Translations under genes and position numbers: made by a program
Assembly: GCF_001884135.1 (NCBI RefSeq)
Contig: NZ_MAOC01000069.1
Span: forward strand, 1 to 64,000
DNA from: Bacillus nitratireducens
GTDB taxonomy: Bacteria; Bacillota; Bacilli; Bacillales; Bacillaceae_G
Reading direction: 5' to 3'
Length of the DNA: 64,000 bases
The notes under the pieces: model-generated
Told to the model about the DNA's origin: nothing
What the model saw: the letters and a program-made list of their open reading frames with translations, nothing else
The model's database searches: none
Part shown: piece after piece, positions 42,348-50,789 of the stretch
Position numbering within the stretch: position 1 is the stretch's first letter
How the letters are laid out: the number at the start of each line of letters is the position of its first letter

Positions 42348-43835
42348 ATGAAAGAAAAAAACGAACTTGTTCAAAGTATTCCTCAAACAGGATTTTTTGG
42401 GCATCCAAAAGGATTATTCTCTTTATTCTTCACTGAGTTTTGGGAAAGGTTTTCTCATTACGGAATGAGAGCTATTTTACTGTATTATATGTACTATTCG
42501 GTCGCAAAAGGTGGATTAGGCATTGATCAATCTACCGCAACCTCGATAATGGCAATTTACGGTTCCTTACTGTTCATGTCTAGTATTATCGGTGGATGGA
42601 TATCGGATCGTTTATTTGGTCCAAGTAAAACCGTATTCTTTGGTGGCGTTTTAATTATGATTGGCCATCTTATTTTAGCTTTACCGGGTAGTAAAAGTGC
42701 GTTATTTATCTCTATGGTCTTCTTAGTTCTAGGAACAGGGTTGTTAAAGCCTAACATATCGAACATCGTAGGAAGTTTATACAGTGAGACAGATGCGCGT
42801 CGTGACTCAGGGTTCAGTATATTCTACATGGGTATTAACTTAGGTGCCTTACTTGCACCTTTAGTTGTCGGAACATTAGGTCAGCAATATAATTTCCACC
42901 TTGGTTTTGGAGTTGCGGCAATTGGTATGGCAATTGGGTTAGGGGTATTTGTTGGAACAAAACAGAAAAACCTTGGTCTAGTCGGTACGCAAGTACCTAA
43001 TCCATTATCAGATTCGGAAAGAAAAAAGACTATTAAGTATTTCAGTGTTGGTCTGGTTGTATTAACATTGCTAGGTGTGGTTACAATTCCAACTGGGTTG
43101 TTAACTATAAATCGTTTTACATTCCTGATTAGTATCTTAGGGATTGTTATTCCAGCCTATTATTTCATTTATATGTATCGTAGTCCTAAAACAACAAAAG
43201 TAGAGCAATCTCGTCTTCTTGCGTATATACCACTCTTTATTGCAGCTACAATATTTTGGTCTATACAAGAACAAGGTGCTATTATCTTAGCGACATACGC
43301 GGATCAACGAACTCAATTACAGTTCAATGGAATTACATTGCATTCCGCTTGGTTCCAATCATTAAGTCCAATCTTTATCGTAACGCTTGCCCCGATTTTT
43401 GCATGGGTTTGGATAAAGTTAGGCAAGAAGCAGCCTTCAACGGCAAAAAAATTCGCTATTGGATTGCTATTTGCAGGTTTATCATTCTTAGTTATGATTA
43501 TTCCGGCTTTAATCAACGGTACTCACTCTTTAGTGAATCCTATGTGGTTAGTCCTTAGCTTCTTTTTAATTGTAATTGGAGAAGTTTGTTTATCTCCTTC
43601 AGGGTTATCAATAACGACGAAGCTGGCTCCAGCTGCTTTCTCTTCGCAAACCATGAGCTTATGGTTCTTATCAACTGCGTCTGCGCAAGCAATAAATGCC
43701 CAAGTTGTTAAACTGTATAATCCTGCAACAGAAGCAATTTACTTTGGTGTTATTGGTGCTATCTCCATTTTAGTTAGCATCCTGCTGTTTACATTATCAT
43801 CAAAAATCCAAAATTTCATGAAGGGACTTCAATAA
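42348..43835 (+). CDS. dtpT: POT family di/tripeptide transporter
   Basis: A 495-aa proton-dependent oligopeptide transporter with 12-14 hydrophobic segments. The PTR2 signature FFTEFWERFSHYGMRAILLYYM (the ExxER motif) begins at residue ~26, and FSIFYMGINLGALLAPL is the second signature. It imports di- and tripeptides with protons, which fits the downstream pyroglutamyl peptidase neighbourhood. AAGGGG stands rather far (~13 nt) from ATG 42348; an in-frame ATT closer to it is noted. It is followed by a terminator. Confidence 0.93.
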   Translation: MKEKNELVQSIPQTGFFGHPKGLFSLFFTEFWERFSHYGMRAILLYYMYYSVAKGGLGIDQSTATSIMAIYGSLLFMSSIIGGWISDRLFGPSKTVFFGGVLIMIGHLILALPGSKSALFISMVFLVLGTGLLKPNISNIVGSLYSETDARRDSGFSIFYMGINLGALLAPLVVGTLGQQYNFHLGFGVAAIGMAIGLGVFVGTKQKNLGLVGTQVPNPLSDSERKKTIKYFSVGLVVLTLLGVVTIPTGLLTINRFTFLISILGIVIPAYYFIYMYRSPKTTKVEQSRLLAYIPLFIAATIFWSIQEQGAIILATYADQRTQLQFNGITLHSAWFQSLSPIFIVTLAPIFAWVWIKLGKKQPSTAKKFAIGLLFAGLSFLVMIIPALINGTHSLVNPMWLVLSFFLIVIGEVCLSPSGLSITTKLAPAAFSSQTMSLWFLSTASAQAINAQVVKLYNPATEAIYFGVIGAISILVSILLFTLSSKIQNFMKGLQ

Positions 43836-43875
43836 CGGTCTCTTATTGAAATGAACAAATACAAGTTTCTATGTG

Positions 43876-43904
43876 AAGAGTAGCCAAGCGGGTTACTCTT
43901 TTTT
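43876..43904 (+). terminator. Rho-independent terminator of the POT gene
   Basis: AAGAGTAGCC-AAGC-GGGTTACTCTT with TTTTT, ~40 nt past the stop. Confidence 0.88.
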
Positions 43905-44290
43905 GTAAAAGTTAGATAAATATTGCATTCTTACCGTACTTATATTTAAATTTATCAGTTTTGAAAAATCATAGTACAATTAACAATTCTGCTGATTATC
44001 TCTTACCCAGTTATACTTTACTAATGGCAAAAATTCACTCTGTTTGTTTTACATAAAAATGGTGTGATATTTTTTATCACACCATTTTAAAATCATTACT
44101 TTGTATGTCTTTGAGTTTATCAGAACTTAACTGTTTATCCATTCATATAGACGAAAATTCTACATCATTAAGAAACTATCTAAAAAGTTTCCTTTTATTC
44201 GGAACAATTCCATATTTGTTAGAATACTCCCATTGCAACCTTTCCCTTTATATTCTATACTGCGTCTTCAATTACAAAATACAAACACAC
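43905..44290. other. Gene-free stretch with an orphan hairpin
   Basis: A ~390-bp AT-rich region. Apart from the hairpin AAAATGGTGTGATA/TATCACACCATTTT at 44056-44088, I see no coding sequence with a ribosome binding site. A 70-codon plus-strand frame from 44105 has no supporting signals. Confidence 0.5.
44056..44088. terminator. Orphan 14-bp inverted repeat
   Basis: AAAATGGTGTGATA and TATCACACCATTTT, perfect 14 bp with a 5-nt T loop and A/T-rich flanks on both sides. It is placed between two transcription units whose own terminators lie elsewhere, so the transcript it would end is unknown. Confidence 0.6.
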
Positions 44291-44315
44291 AAAAAGGGCT
44301 GCATCAGCCCTCTTT
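44291..44315 (-). terminator. Terminator of the pcp operon
   Basis: On the minus strand AGAGGGCTGATGCAGCCCTTTTTG: a short GC-rich hairpin with T run, ~15 nt past the pcp stop codon. Confidence 0.85.
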
Positions 44316-44328
44316 AATCTACTATTAT

Positions 44329-44976
44329 TTAATGCGTCGTACCCCCAATTTCCACAATATCCACCTCAACTTCCATCGCTACCTCAATTGCCAATTCTAT
44401 ACCTTTACTAATAGTAGAAAGTGACATACTCGGTTGACCTGGATAGTTGCTCGCTTGCTCTGGTAAGAACGGAATATGAACAAATCCGCCTTTTATTTTC
44501 TTATCATTCTTCTCTAGTTCGTGCATGAGTCCATAGAATAAATGATTACAAACAAATGTACCTGCCGTTTGTGAAACAGACGACGGTATACCTTCTTCAC
44601 GAAGTTTTTTCACAATTGCTTTCATCGGAAGTGTAGACCAATACGCAATAGGTCCTTCTTCTACAACCGGCATATCCACCGGCTGATTTCCTTCATTATC
44701 AGCAATTCTTGCATCGTCAACGTTAATTGCTACACGTTCTATCGTAATATCTGATCTGCCCCCAGCTTGTCCAATACATATAATAATGTCGGGCGACAGC
44801 TCTTCTATATATGCTTTTAATACTTGTATCGATTTATGAAATACCGTCGGAACTTGCTTACTTATAATCTTGTACTCTCCAATTGTTTTTTCATGTAAAC
44901 TTTTTGCTACTTCCCAAGCTGGGTTGATGCTTTCTCCGCCGAACGGATCAAATCCTGTTAATAATACTGTTTTCAT
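44329..44976 (-). CDS. pcp: Pyrrolidone-carboxylate peptidase (pyroglutamyl peptidase I)
   Basis: A 215-aa cysteine peptidase that removes N-terminal 5-oxoproline (pyroglutamate) from peptides in the cytoplasm. The start [19 protein letters not shown] is typical. The catalytic triad is E80 (DITIERVA), C143 ([12 protein letters not shown]) and H167 ([10 protein letters not shown]). ATTAGGAGAGTG precedes the ATG. It is the last gene of the pxp operon, 16 bp after DUF979. Together with PxpABC it would feed released 5-oxoproline into glutamate. Confidence 0.96.
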   Translation of the reverse strand: MKTVLLTGFDPFGGESINPAWEVAKSLHEKTIGEYKIISKQVPTVFHKSIQVLKAYIEELSPDIIICIGQAGGRSDITIERVAINVDDARIADNEGNQPVDMPVVEEGPIAYWSTLPMKAIVKKLREEGIPSSVSQTAGTFVCNHLFYGLMHELEKNDKKIKGGFVHIPFLPEQASNYPGQPSMSLSTISKGIELAIEVAMEVEVDIVEIGGTTH

Positions 44977-44992
44977 AGTTTCACTCTCCTAA

Positions 44993-45955
44993 TTAGAAAC
45001 GATATACGAGGCCGTACATAATAAACATATTGATAATGAAAATGGAAAGAGCAATTGGTACTTGCGCTTTAATGACTGCATTTTTATCTTTCAGTTCTAA
45101 AAGCATCGCAGGTACGATATTAAAGTTTGCCGCCATTGGAGTAAGCAGCGTTCCGCAATATCCAGCAAACATACCTAGTGCTGCCATAATTGCTGGGTTT
45201 CCTCCGTGCATTTGTACAATTAAAGGTAAGCCGATTCCGCCAGTGATTACAGCAAATGCTGCGAATGCATTCCCCATTACGACTGTAAATAGCATCATTC
45301 CTAAACAATACGCCATAACAGCAACGAATGGATACTCTGTCGGTAACACTTGTCCGACTAGATCCGAAACGACTTGTCCTACGCCAGACTTCGCGAAAAT
45401 ACCGCCAAGTGCTGCTAACATTTGTGGTAAAATAACTGCCCACCCGACAGCCTGTAGTAACCTACTTCCTTCTTGAACAGGCGTTGTTATTTTCGCTTTT
45501 GTAATACGCATCGCCGCAATGAATGCGAGTAATGCCCCTAACGCTAATGCTACTAATGTTACTTTATCAGGATCAACAAGTGCGACATTTCCCCATTTGA
45601 TTTTTCCTAACGTTAACGTTCCGATAATTGTAAAAATAGGTATTAATATTGCAGGCATAAAAATTTTATTTTTTAATTTCTCAGCATGTTTCACACGTTC
45701 TTGTACTGGTACTTCTTTCTCCTCGGATTTTGTTACTTTATTCAATGAAGCTAACACGACCATAGCGAGCACAATACAACCAACGTAAAACGAAGGTATT
45801 ACATTTCCGAATATGAATGTAACTGCAAACAATGCCCAAAATAGGCTAGAACCAAATCGGTTTGGATGTTCACGATCAAATGCAATACGAACGGCAATAA
45901 ATGCAACGATTATACCTAATACATAATAAATTGTATCCATTGTTATGATGTTCAT
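44993..45955 (-). CDS. DUF979 family membrane protein, candidate 5-oxoproline transporter part
   Basis: A 320-aa integral membrane protein with about nine hydrophobic segments, starting MNIITMDTIYYVLGIIVAFIAV. The glycine-rich loops LPQMLAALGGIFAKSGVGQVVSDLVG and MGNAFAAFAVITGGIGLPLIV match the DUF979 family. It is always-partner-like with DUF969, which precedes it by 1 bp here. AAGGAGG 9 nt upstream supports the start. It is embedded in a 5-oxoproline operon, so transport of 5-oxoproline or pyroglutamyl peptides is inferred; I know of no direct proof from sequence alone. Confidence 0.85.
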   Translation of the reverse strand: MNIITMDTIYYVLGIIVAFIAVRIAFDREHPNRFGSSLFWALFAVTFIFGNVIPSFYVGCIVLAMVVLASLNKVTKSEEKEVPVQERVKHAEKLKNKIFMPAILIPIFTIIGTLTLGKIKWGNVALVDPDKVTLVALALGALLAFIAAMRITKAKITTPVQEGSRLLQAVGWAVILPQMLAALGGIFAKSGVGQVVSDLVGQVLPTEYPFVAVMAYCLGMMLFTVVMGNAFAAFAVITGGIGLPLIVQMHGGNPAIMAALGMFAGYCGTLLTPMAANFNIVPAMLLELKDKNAVIKAQVPIALSIFIINMFIMYGLVYRF

Positions 45956-45956
45956 C

Positions 45957-46652
45957 TTATATAGCCTCCTTCTCTTGTTTTTCTTCTGCTTTCATTGTTT
46001 TCTCTATATACTTATCAAACCTTCTAAACCTGATCCAGCTCACAATAAGGGCAGATATCGCAGTTGGAATTCCCCAAAGCGCCATATCCCATACACCGAC
46101 ATGCATACCTACTGAATCGAAGAATCCTTTCATTAATAAAATGGCTCCAGTTGCGATGAAAATATCTTCTCCGAAAAACCAAGCTGTATTTTCCGCGGCT
46201 GCTGCGTTTGCTTTAATCTTTTCTCTCAATTTTTCAGGGAGTTTACCATATTTACCTTGCGCAGCTCCTTCTGCCATTGGCGCAACAAGTGGTCTTACTG
46301 TTTGCGCATGCCCACCAATATTCAGTCCAAGTGCTGCTGATGATTCTCTTATCGTAAAATATGACATTAATACTCTTCCAGTTGTTGCGCCTTTCGATTT
46401 CGTTATAAGCGCTTCTGCCCTTTCTTTTAAACCATAACGCTCTAAAATTCCGATTACCGGTAAAGTTAATATGATTGGCATAGACATATATCTGTTTTCT
46501 ATGAAAAATTTACCGAACATGCTGATTACATCATAAAAACTTAAGCCTGAAACCATACCAGTAACAATACCTGCAACCATTACTACTAACAGTGTATTTA
46601 ATCTAAATAAAAACCCAACTGCAACAAGTAGTATCCCAATTAATTTAATCAT
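45957..46652 (-). CDS. DUF969 family membrane protein, partner of DUF979
   Basis: A 231-aa integral membrane protein with several transmembrane helices. The segments ENRYMSMPIILTLPVIGILERYGL and ALGLNIGGHAQTVRPLVAPMAEG are characteristic for DUF969. The ATG at 46652 is chosen, though the nearest ribosome-binding sequence GAGGGG is 11 nt away and a GTG three codons earlier (46661) is also possible. It begins just downstream of a bcr1 element that separates it from pxpA. DUF969 and DUF979 probably form one two-subunit permease. Confidence 0.83.
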   Translation of the reverse strand: MIKLIGILLVAVGFLFRLNTLLVVMVAGIVTGMVSGLSFYDVISMFGKFFIENRYMSMPIILTLPVIGILERYGLKERAEALITKSKGATTGRVLMSYFTIRESSAALGLNIGGHAQTVRPLVAPMAEGAAQGKYGKLPEKLREKIKANAAAAENTAWFFGEDIFIATGAILLMKGFFDSVGMHVGVWDMALWGIPTAISALIVSWIRFRRFDKYIEKTMKAEEKQEKEAI

Positions 46653-46678
46653 TTCCAGCACTTCCCCTCATTTTTTAT

Positions 46679-46824
46679 CCCGCATTAACGGGCAGTAAAA
46701 CTCCCACCTCAAAATTCGGCTGGGGCAAAGAAATTTAGATGGGAGTCGGGCTGCCCGTAAACGCCCGATTGGTACGGGCTAATAATCAGTGGGGGATGAA
46801 CCTCCCCACTGATTAAAGTTTCAC
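46679..46824 (+). repeat. bcr1 repeat, full-length copy 2 with TTTAT target duplication
   Basis: A 146-bp element beginning CCCGCATTAACGGGCAG and ending GATTAAAGTTTCAC, flanked by perfect TTTAT duplications (46674-46678, 46825-46829). It lies in the same orientation as copy 1. The right-hand duplication contains the pxpA stop codon (46826-46828), so the element inserted exactly at the end of pxpA inside the operon. Confidence 0.9.
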
Positions 46825-46825
46825 T

Positions 46826-47587
46826 TTATTTCGGTGCATTTATAGAAACACCGTTAAGTTCGAATGTTCTGTATATTTTCTCCGCAAATTGGACTGCTTT
46901 CTCCCCATCACCGTGTAAACATATCGTTTGCGCCTGAACTGCTACTTTTCCTCCATTAACAGCTTCTACATACCCTTCCTTTACCATTTGAAGCACTTGT
47001 TTTATCGCTTCATCTTCATTTTTTATAAGAGCATTTTCTTCTGTACGGCTCGTTAACGTTCCATCCTGCTTATACGTACGATCAGCAAAAGCTTCTTGTA
47101 CGAGAGTTATATTATATTTTTCTGCTGCCTTTATAAACGCCTCACTATTCGCTAATCCGTAAAGTAATAATCTAGGGTTAATATGATAAATTGCCTTTGC
47201 GATTGCATCTGCAATTTCTGAATTAGTTGCCGCCATATTATATAAGGCACCGTGCGGTTTTACATGCTGCATTTTCCCTCCAGCAGCTTTAACAAATCCT
47301 TCTAATGCGCCAATTTGATATAAAACATAATCGTATACTTCACTTGCTGAAACATGCATGTTCCTTCTTCCAAATCCAATTAAATCAGGAAATCCAGGGT
47401 GTGCCCCTATTGCTACATTTTGCTGCAGGGCTTTTTCAACCGTTTGCCTCATAACGGACGGATCACCCGCATGAAAACCACAAGCAACGTTTATAGAGGA
47501 AACGAACGGAAGAATTTCATCATCATTCCCCATTTTATAAGCTCCAAAACTTTCTCCTAAATCACAGTTTAAATCGATCGTAGTCAC
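46826..47587 (-). CDS. pxpA: 5-oxoprolinase subunit PxpA (LamB/YcsF family)
   Basis: A 253-aa subunit of the prokaryotic ATP-dependent 5-oxoprolinase, which opens 5-oxoproline to glutamate. It starts MTTIDLNCDLGESFGAYKMGND and contains NVACGFHAGDP, GAHPGFPDL and VKPHGALYN, all signature motifs of LamB/YcsF. The start codon is GTG 47587, with AGGAGG ~9 nt upstream. It is third in the operon after pxpB and pxpC, 18 bp after pxpC. Its stop codon is now formed by the bcr1 target duplication. Confidence 0.95.
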   Translation of the reverse strand: MTTIDLNCDLGESFGAYKMGNDDEILPFVSSINVACGFHAGDPSVMRQTVEKALQQNVAIGAHPGFPDLIGFGRRNMHVSASEVYDYVLYQIGALEGFVKAAGGKMQHVKPHGALYNMAATNSEIADAIAKAIYHINPRLLLYGLANSEAFIKAAEKYNITLVQEAFADRTYKQDGTLTSRTEENALIKNEDEAIKQVLQMVKEGYVEAVNGGKVAVQAQTICLHGDGEKAVQFAEKIYRTFELNGVSINAPK

Positions 47588-47605
47588 GATGTTTTCCTCC
47601 TAATC

Positions 47606-48595
47606 TTAGCTTCGTAAAGCGATGAATTTCTTTAATAGACTCATACTTGTTTCCTGTTCTATATACAATTGTGCAGCTTCTTCCATAGTTATTTTTTCAA
47701 AAGTTACATAGTCTCCTGGTTTCAGCTGCGCTAGAAGAGGTAAATCTACTGAAATTACATTTCCAATTCTCGGATAACCACCTGTCGTTTGTCTATCCGC
47801 CATTAATATAATAGGCTGTCCACCATTCGGTACTTGAATTGTTCCGAATGTAACGGGGCTCGATAAAATTTCTATCTCTTCAGCTCTATTTAAAACATCT
47901 CCGTCAAGCCTATATCCCATTCGATCAGCATAATTGGATACTTTATACTCTTTCGAAAAAAACGACTTTATACTTTCTTCTGTAAATTGATCATATTCAA
48001 AGTCTGTTATGACGCGAAGAATAGGATGCTTCTTATATTTTGGTAAAGCGTCATTACAAATTGCCCACTTCGTTTTTATACGCGCTTCTTCTTGTAAGTT
48101 TTGAATGAAACGACTCGCAACTTCTGCCCCTGTACCAATTTGAAAATAATCTCCTTTTTTCAGCATTCTCCCTTCGATACCGCCAAGAGCAGCACGTATG
48201 TAAGTACTTTTACTTCCCATCGTACAATCAATATTTATACCGCCCGCAAAAGTCACATATGCTCTGCAACCGCTTTTCGCTTTTCCGAGGCAAAGCATGC
48301 TTCCTTCTTCAGCTAATATAGGGCGCCATAATGGAATGCGCTCTCCATTTAATAACGGTTCCATATCTGCACCGCCAATTGCGAGCAATGTCGTTTTCTT
48401 TATTAACAATTTAGGTCCCATTATTGTAATTTCGAGTCCCGCCTCATTCTCTTCATTACCTACTAACATATTAATTATCCTGAGCGCATTCTTATCCATA
48501 GCACCGCCAACAGGTACACCGTATTGTTGATAATGAGATCGTCCTAAATCTTGGACTGTTGTAAACATTCCTGCATGCAAAACCTCTACATCCAT
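47606..48595 (-). CDS. pxpC: 5-oxoprolinase subunit PxpC (biotin-dependent carboxyltransferase-like, KipA)
   Basis: A 329-aa subunit of 5-oxoprolinase related to urea amidolyase/KipA. The motifs DLGRSHYQQYGVPVGGAMDKNALR near the N-terminus and ADRQTTGGYPRIGNVISVDLPLLAQLKPGD near the C-terminus are diagnostic. GGGGGCTAAAG precedes the ATG, which overlaps the end of pxpB by 10 bp, so translation is probably coupled. It works with PxpB as the PxpBC subcomplex. Confidence 0.95.
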   Translation of the reverse strand: MDVEVLHAGMFTTVQDLGRSHYQQYGVPVGGAMDKNALRIINMLVGNEENEAGLEITIMGPKLLIKKTTLLAIGGADMEPLLNGERIPLWRPILAEEGSMLCLGKAKSGCRAYVTFAGGINIDCTMGSKSTYIRAALGGIEGRMLKKGDYFQIGTGAEVASRFIQNLQEEARIKTKWAICNDALPKYKKHPILRVITDFEYDQFTEESIKSFFSKEYKVSNYADRMGYRLDGDVLNRAEEIEILSSPVTFGTIQVPNGGQPIILMADRQTTGGYPRIGNVISVDLPLLAQLKPGDYVTFEKITMEEAAQLYIEQETSMSLLKKFIALRS

Positions 48596-49299
48596 TCTTT
48601 AGCCCCCTCAAGCGATACGTACTCTTCCTGTGTTATTGGTATAAATCGTAAATACATACCACTTTGAATATATGTTGGTGTTTCTTCTTTTGGATTAAAT
48701 AGAGAAATAGGTGTTCGGCCGATAATATTCCATCCTCCTGGTGTTTCAAGCGGATAAATACCCGTTTGATTTCCGCCAATCCCTACTGAGCCAGGAGCAA
48801 TTTGTAACCGTGGTGTTTCTTTTCTAGGTGTTTCTAGTTCTTTTGATAATCCCCCTAAATAAGGGAAGCCTGGCGTAAAGCCTAACATATACACGAAATA
48901 TGTTGTTTCACTATGTATTCGAATAACATCCTCTACTTGTAATCCTTGATAATGTGCAACCTCTTCTAAATCAGGTCCATATTCTCCCCCGTAACACACT
49001 GGTATAGAAATATGTTTCACATCTCGGTTCACTTCTTCTTTATAAGAATCACACAGCTCCCGTATAAACTGGCAAACGTAATCATATGGTCTTATATTTC
49101 TATCATTTTCCTTCCATACTTCGTATAAATTGTAATAAACCGCTAATGAAGTAAACGACGGAACGCATTCAACCATTCCTGCAAACGGATGTTGCTGCAG
49201 TGCTTGAAATAGTCGTTGTACTTTTTCGTATATATCCATCCCAATTTCTTCACCAAATGTAACAATAATTGCTTGATCCCCTAACGCAGAAAATTTCAT
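48586..49299 (-). CDS. pxpB: 5-oxoprolinase subunit PxpB (KipI)
   Basis: A 237-aa subunit of 5-oxoprolinase, homologous to KipI, the inhibitor of kinase A in B. subtilis. The motifs FTPGFPYLGGLSKELETPRK and VGIGGNQTGIYPLETPGGWNIIGRTP are typical of the carboxyltransferase domain. AGAGGGAG 5-6 nt upstream supports the ATG. The first enzyme gene in the operon, 15 bp downstream of the IclR regulator. Confidence 0.95.
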   Translation of the reverse strand: MKFSALGDQAIIVTFGEEIGMDIYEKVQRLFQALQQHPFAGMVECVPSFTSLAVYYNLYEVWKENDRNIRPYDYVCQFIRELCDSYKEEVNRDVKHISIPVCYGGEYGPDLEEVAHYQGLQVEDVIRIHSETTYFVYMLGFTPGFPYLGGLSKELETPRKETPRLQIAPGSVGIGGNQTGIYPLETPGGWNIIGRTPISLFNPKEETPTYIQSGMYLRFIPITQEEYVSLEGAKEWM

Positions 49300-49313
49300 C
49301 CCACTCCCTCTTT

Positions 49314-50066
49314 CTATGCCAAAAAGCCGAGTTCTTTCGAAATGCGGTTCGCTGTTTCTTTCACTTTCGCAGTAAAATACGTAATGTTACTTTCGCTATA
49401 CTCAATTGCCAATCCCGAAATACTAATGCCTGCTACAACCGTTCCATCACTTGCAAAAATTGGAGCTGCTATAGCCGCTGTATGATTTTCTAATTCAGAA
49501 TAACTAATTGTATATCCAGCTTGTTTTGCCATATGTAACACTTCTAGTAAATGCTCCTTATTCACAATCGTTCCATCTGCAAACTGCTTTAAATCCGTTT
49601 CCTCTACGTACTTTCTTTTCTCTTCCTCAGAAAAATACGATAGTAAAATTCTCGGACATGCCCCCGCATAAAGCGGTGCTCTTCTTCCAACCGCCGTATA
49701 AACACGTACTGGCTGAACTCCTTCCATCTTCTCAACGTAAATTGCGTCATTACCATCTTGAATAATTAAATTTACTGCTTGCCCTAAACTATCCCTAAGC
49801 TCTTTCATATAAGGAATCGCAATATTTCTTACGGATAACCTTTGGGAAACAAGTTGACCAAATCGTAAAAAAACGACTCCGAGACGATACTTGCCCTTTT
49901 CTGTTTTTTGTAAAAAGTCCATTTCTTCTAACGAACCAATTAAACGATAAACAGATGTTTTCGGCATATTCGTAAGCTGAACCATCTCTGTCAAACTTAG
50001 CTCCTCATGCTCATAAAACAACTCTAAAATATCCATTGTCTTAACTGCCGTTTTATTTATACTCAT
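49314..50066 (-). CDS. IclR family transcriptional regulator of the pxp operon
   Basis: A 250-aa one-component regulator. The N-terminal winged helix (residues ~3-68: LSLTEMVQLTNMPKTSVYRLIGSLEEM) is followed by the IclR effector-binding domain (ATGs VEKMEGVQPVRVYTAVGRRAPLYAGA, then CLxxLxxGISISGLAIE). AAAAGGAGAT ~5 nt upstream fixes the start at 50066. It is the first gene of the operon. Two palindromes just upstream (50081-50097 and 50103-50118) are probable binding sites, so it is autoregulated and may sense 5-oxoproline. Confidence 0.92.
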   Translation of the reverse strand: MSINKTAVKTMDILELFYEHEELSLTEMVQLTNMPKTSVYRLIGSLEEMDFLQKTEKGKYRLGVVFLRFGQLVSQRLSVRNIAIPYMKELRDSLGQAVNLIIQDGNDAIYVEKMEGVQPVRVYTAVGRRAPLYAGACPRILLSYFSEEEKRKYVEETDLKQFADGTIVNKEHLLEVLHMAKQAGYTISYSELENHTAAIAAPIFASDGTVVAGISISGLAIEYSESNITYFTAKVKETANRISKELGFLA

Positions 50067-50080
50067 CCTATCTCCTTTTC

Positions 50081-50118
50081 GTTCCGAATTTCGGAACTTC
50101 AATTCCGTTTTTCGAAAC
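50081..50118. promoter_or_regulatory. Two operator-like palindromes of the IclR regulator
   Basis: GTTCCGAATTTCGGAAC (50081-50097) is a perfect 17-bp palindrome. An imperfect copy TTCCGTTTTTCGAAAC (50103-50118) follows with centres 21 bp apart, i.e. two helical turns. They lie directly upstream of the ribosome binding site of the first gene of the operon. Confidence 0.75.
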
Positions 50119-50318
50119 AAACATATAATTTAAAATTATAAAATATTCTTTCAATTCTATCAATATATTTTTCGCGTATATTATCCGATATATTTTGTCA
50201 GTAATTTAAAAAACGTAAATAATTAAATACATTTGTAAATTTTCACATTAAGTTATTACATTTTTAATATGTTTATTTATTATAGTATATGTACAATAAA
50301 ATATAAGGAGTGTTTCTT

Positions 50319-50732
50319 TTGAAAAAACTGCTAGTAATCCCTGCAATTATGTTATCTTTTTGTATAAGTTATAATGTAACATTTGCTACAAATGAAGATA
50401 CTCATTCAAACTCTCCAATCGCTCAAAATCATAATATAGCGAATGAAGAAATTCATTTTTTTGGATCAAGTAATTCTGGATTTGACTATTCTAATGAGAA
50501 TGACTTAAGTGTTTTTGTGAAAAATATAGGTGATTCTCCTTTTAATTACACTTTATATAACGCTAAAGGTTCTTGGATGATTGACGGAACTTTAAAACCT
50601 GGAGAACAAGCTATAAGTGAGTTCAGTATAAATTGGAGTGATTGGCTTCCTGACGGTGAATACAAGATTAAATTTAGAAATAATGATGGTTCTCTTTCAA
50701 AAGTTCAAATTATAGCAAAACCAAAAATTTAA
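50319..50732 (+). CDS. Small secreted protein, paralogue of the 52230-52700 product
   Basis: A 137-aa protein with a signal peptide (KKLLVIPAIMLSFCISYNVTFA; cleavage probably before TNED). The mature ~110 residues have alternating beta-like segments: GFDYSNENDLSVFVKNIGDSPFNYTLY, then TLKPGEQAISEF and LPDGEYKIKFRNNDGS. No known catalytic motif. The second copy shares the GFD-DL-x-x-x-KN-G and P-G-D/E-Y-x-x-x-NxDGS positions. The start is TTG 50319, 8 nt after AAGGAG. Function unknown. It sits beside a signal peptidase gene. Confidence 0.75.
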   Translation: MKKLLVIPAIMLSFCISYNVTFATNEDTHSNSPIAQNHNIANEEIHFFGSSNSGFDYSNENDLSVFVKNIGDSPFNYTLYNAKGSWMIDGTLKPGEQAISEFSINWSDWLPDGEYKIKFRNNDGSLSKVQIIAKPKI

Positions 50733-50745
50733 ATAAGTAGGACAC

Positions 50746-50787
50746 AAAAAAAGTATGGAAGATTATATTTCTCCCATACTTTTTTTG
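50746..50787. terminator. Bidirectional terminator
   Basis: AAAAAAAGTATGG and CCATACTTTTTTT, a 13-bp stem between the convergent secreted-protein and signal-peptidase genes, with A and T tracts on the respective sides. Confidence 0.88.
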
Positions 50788-50789
50788 CT

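Noticed and set aside
44105-44317. 70-codon plus-strand frame between the POT and pcp genes
   Set aside because: No Shine-Dalgarno sequence, low-complexity hydrophobic content and overlap with the pcp terminator.
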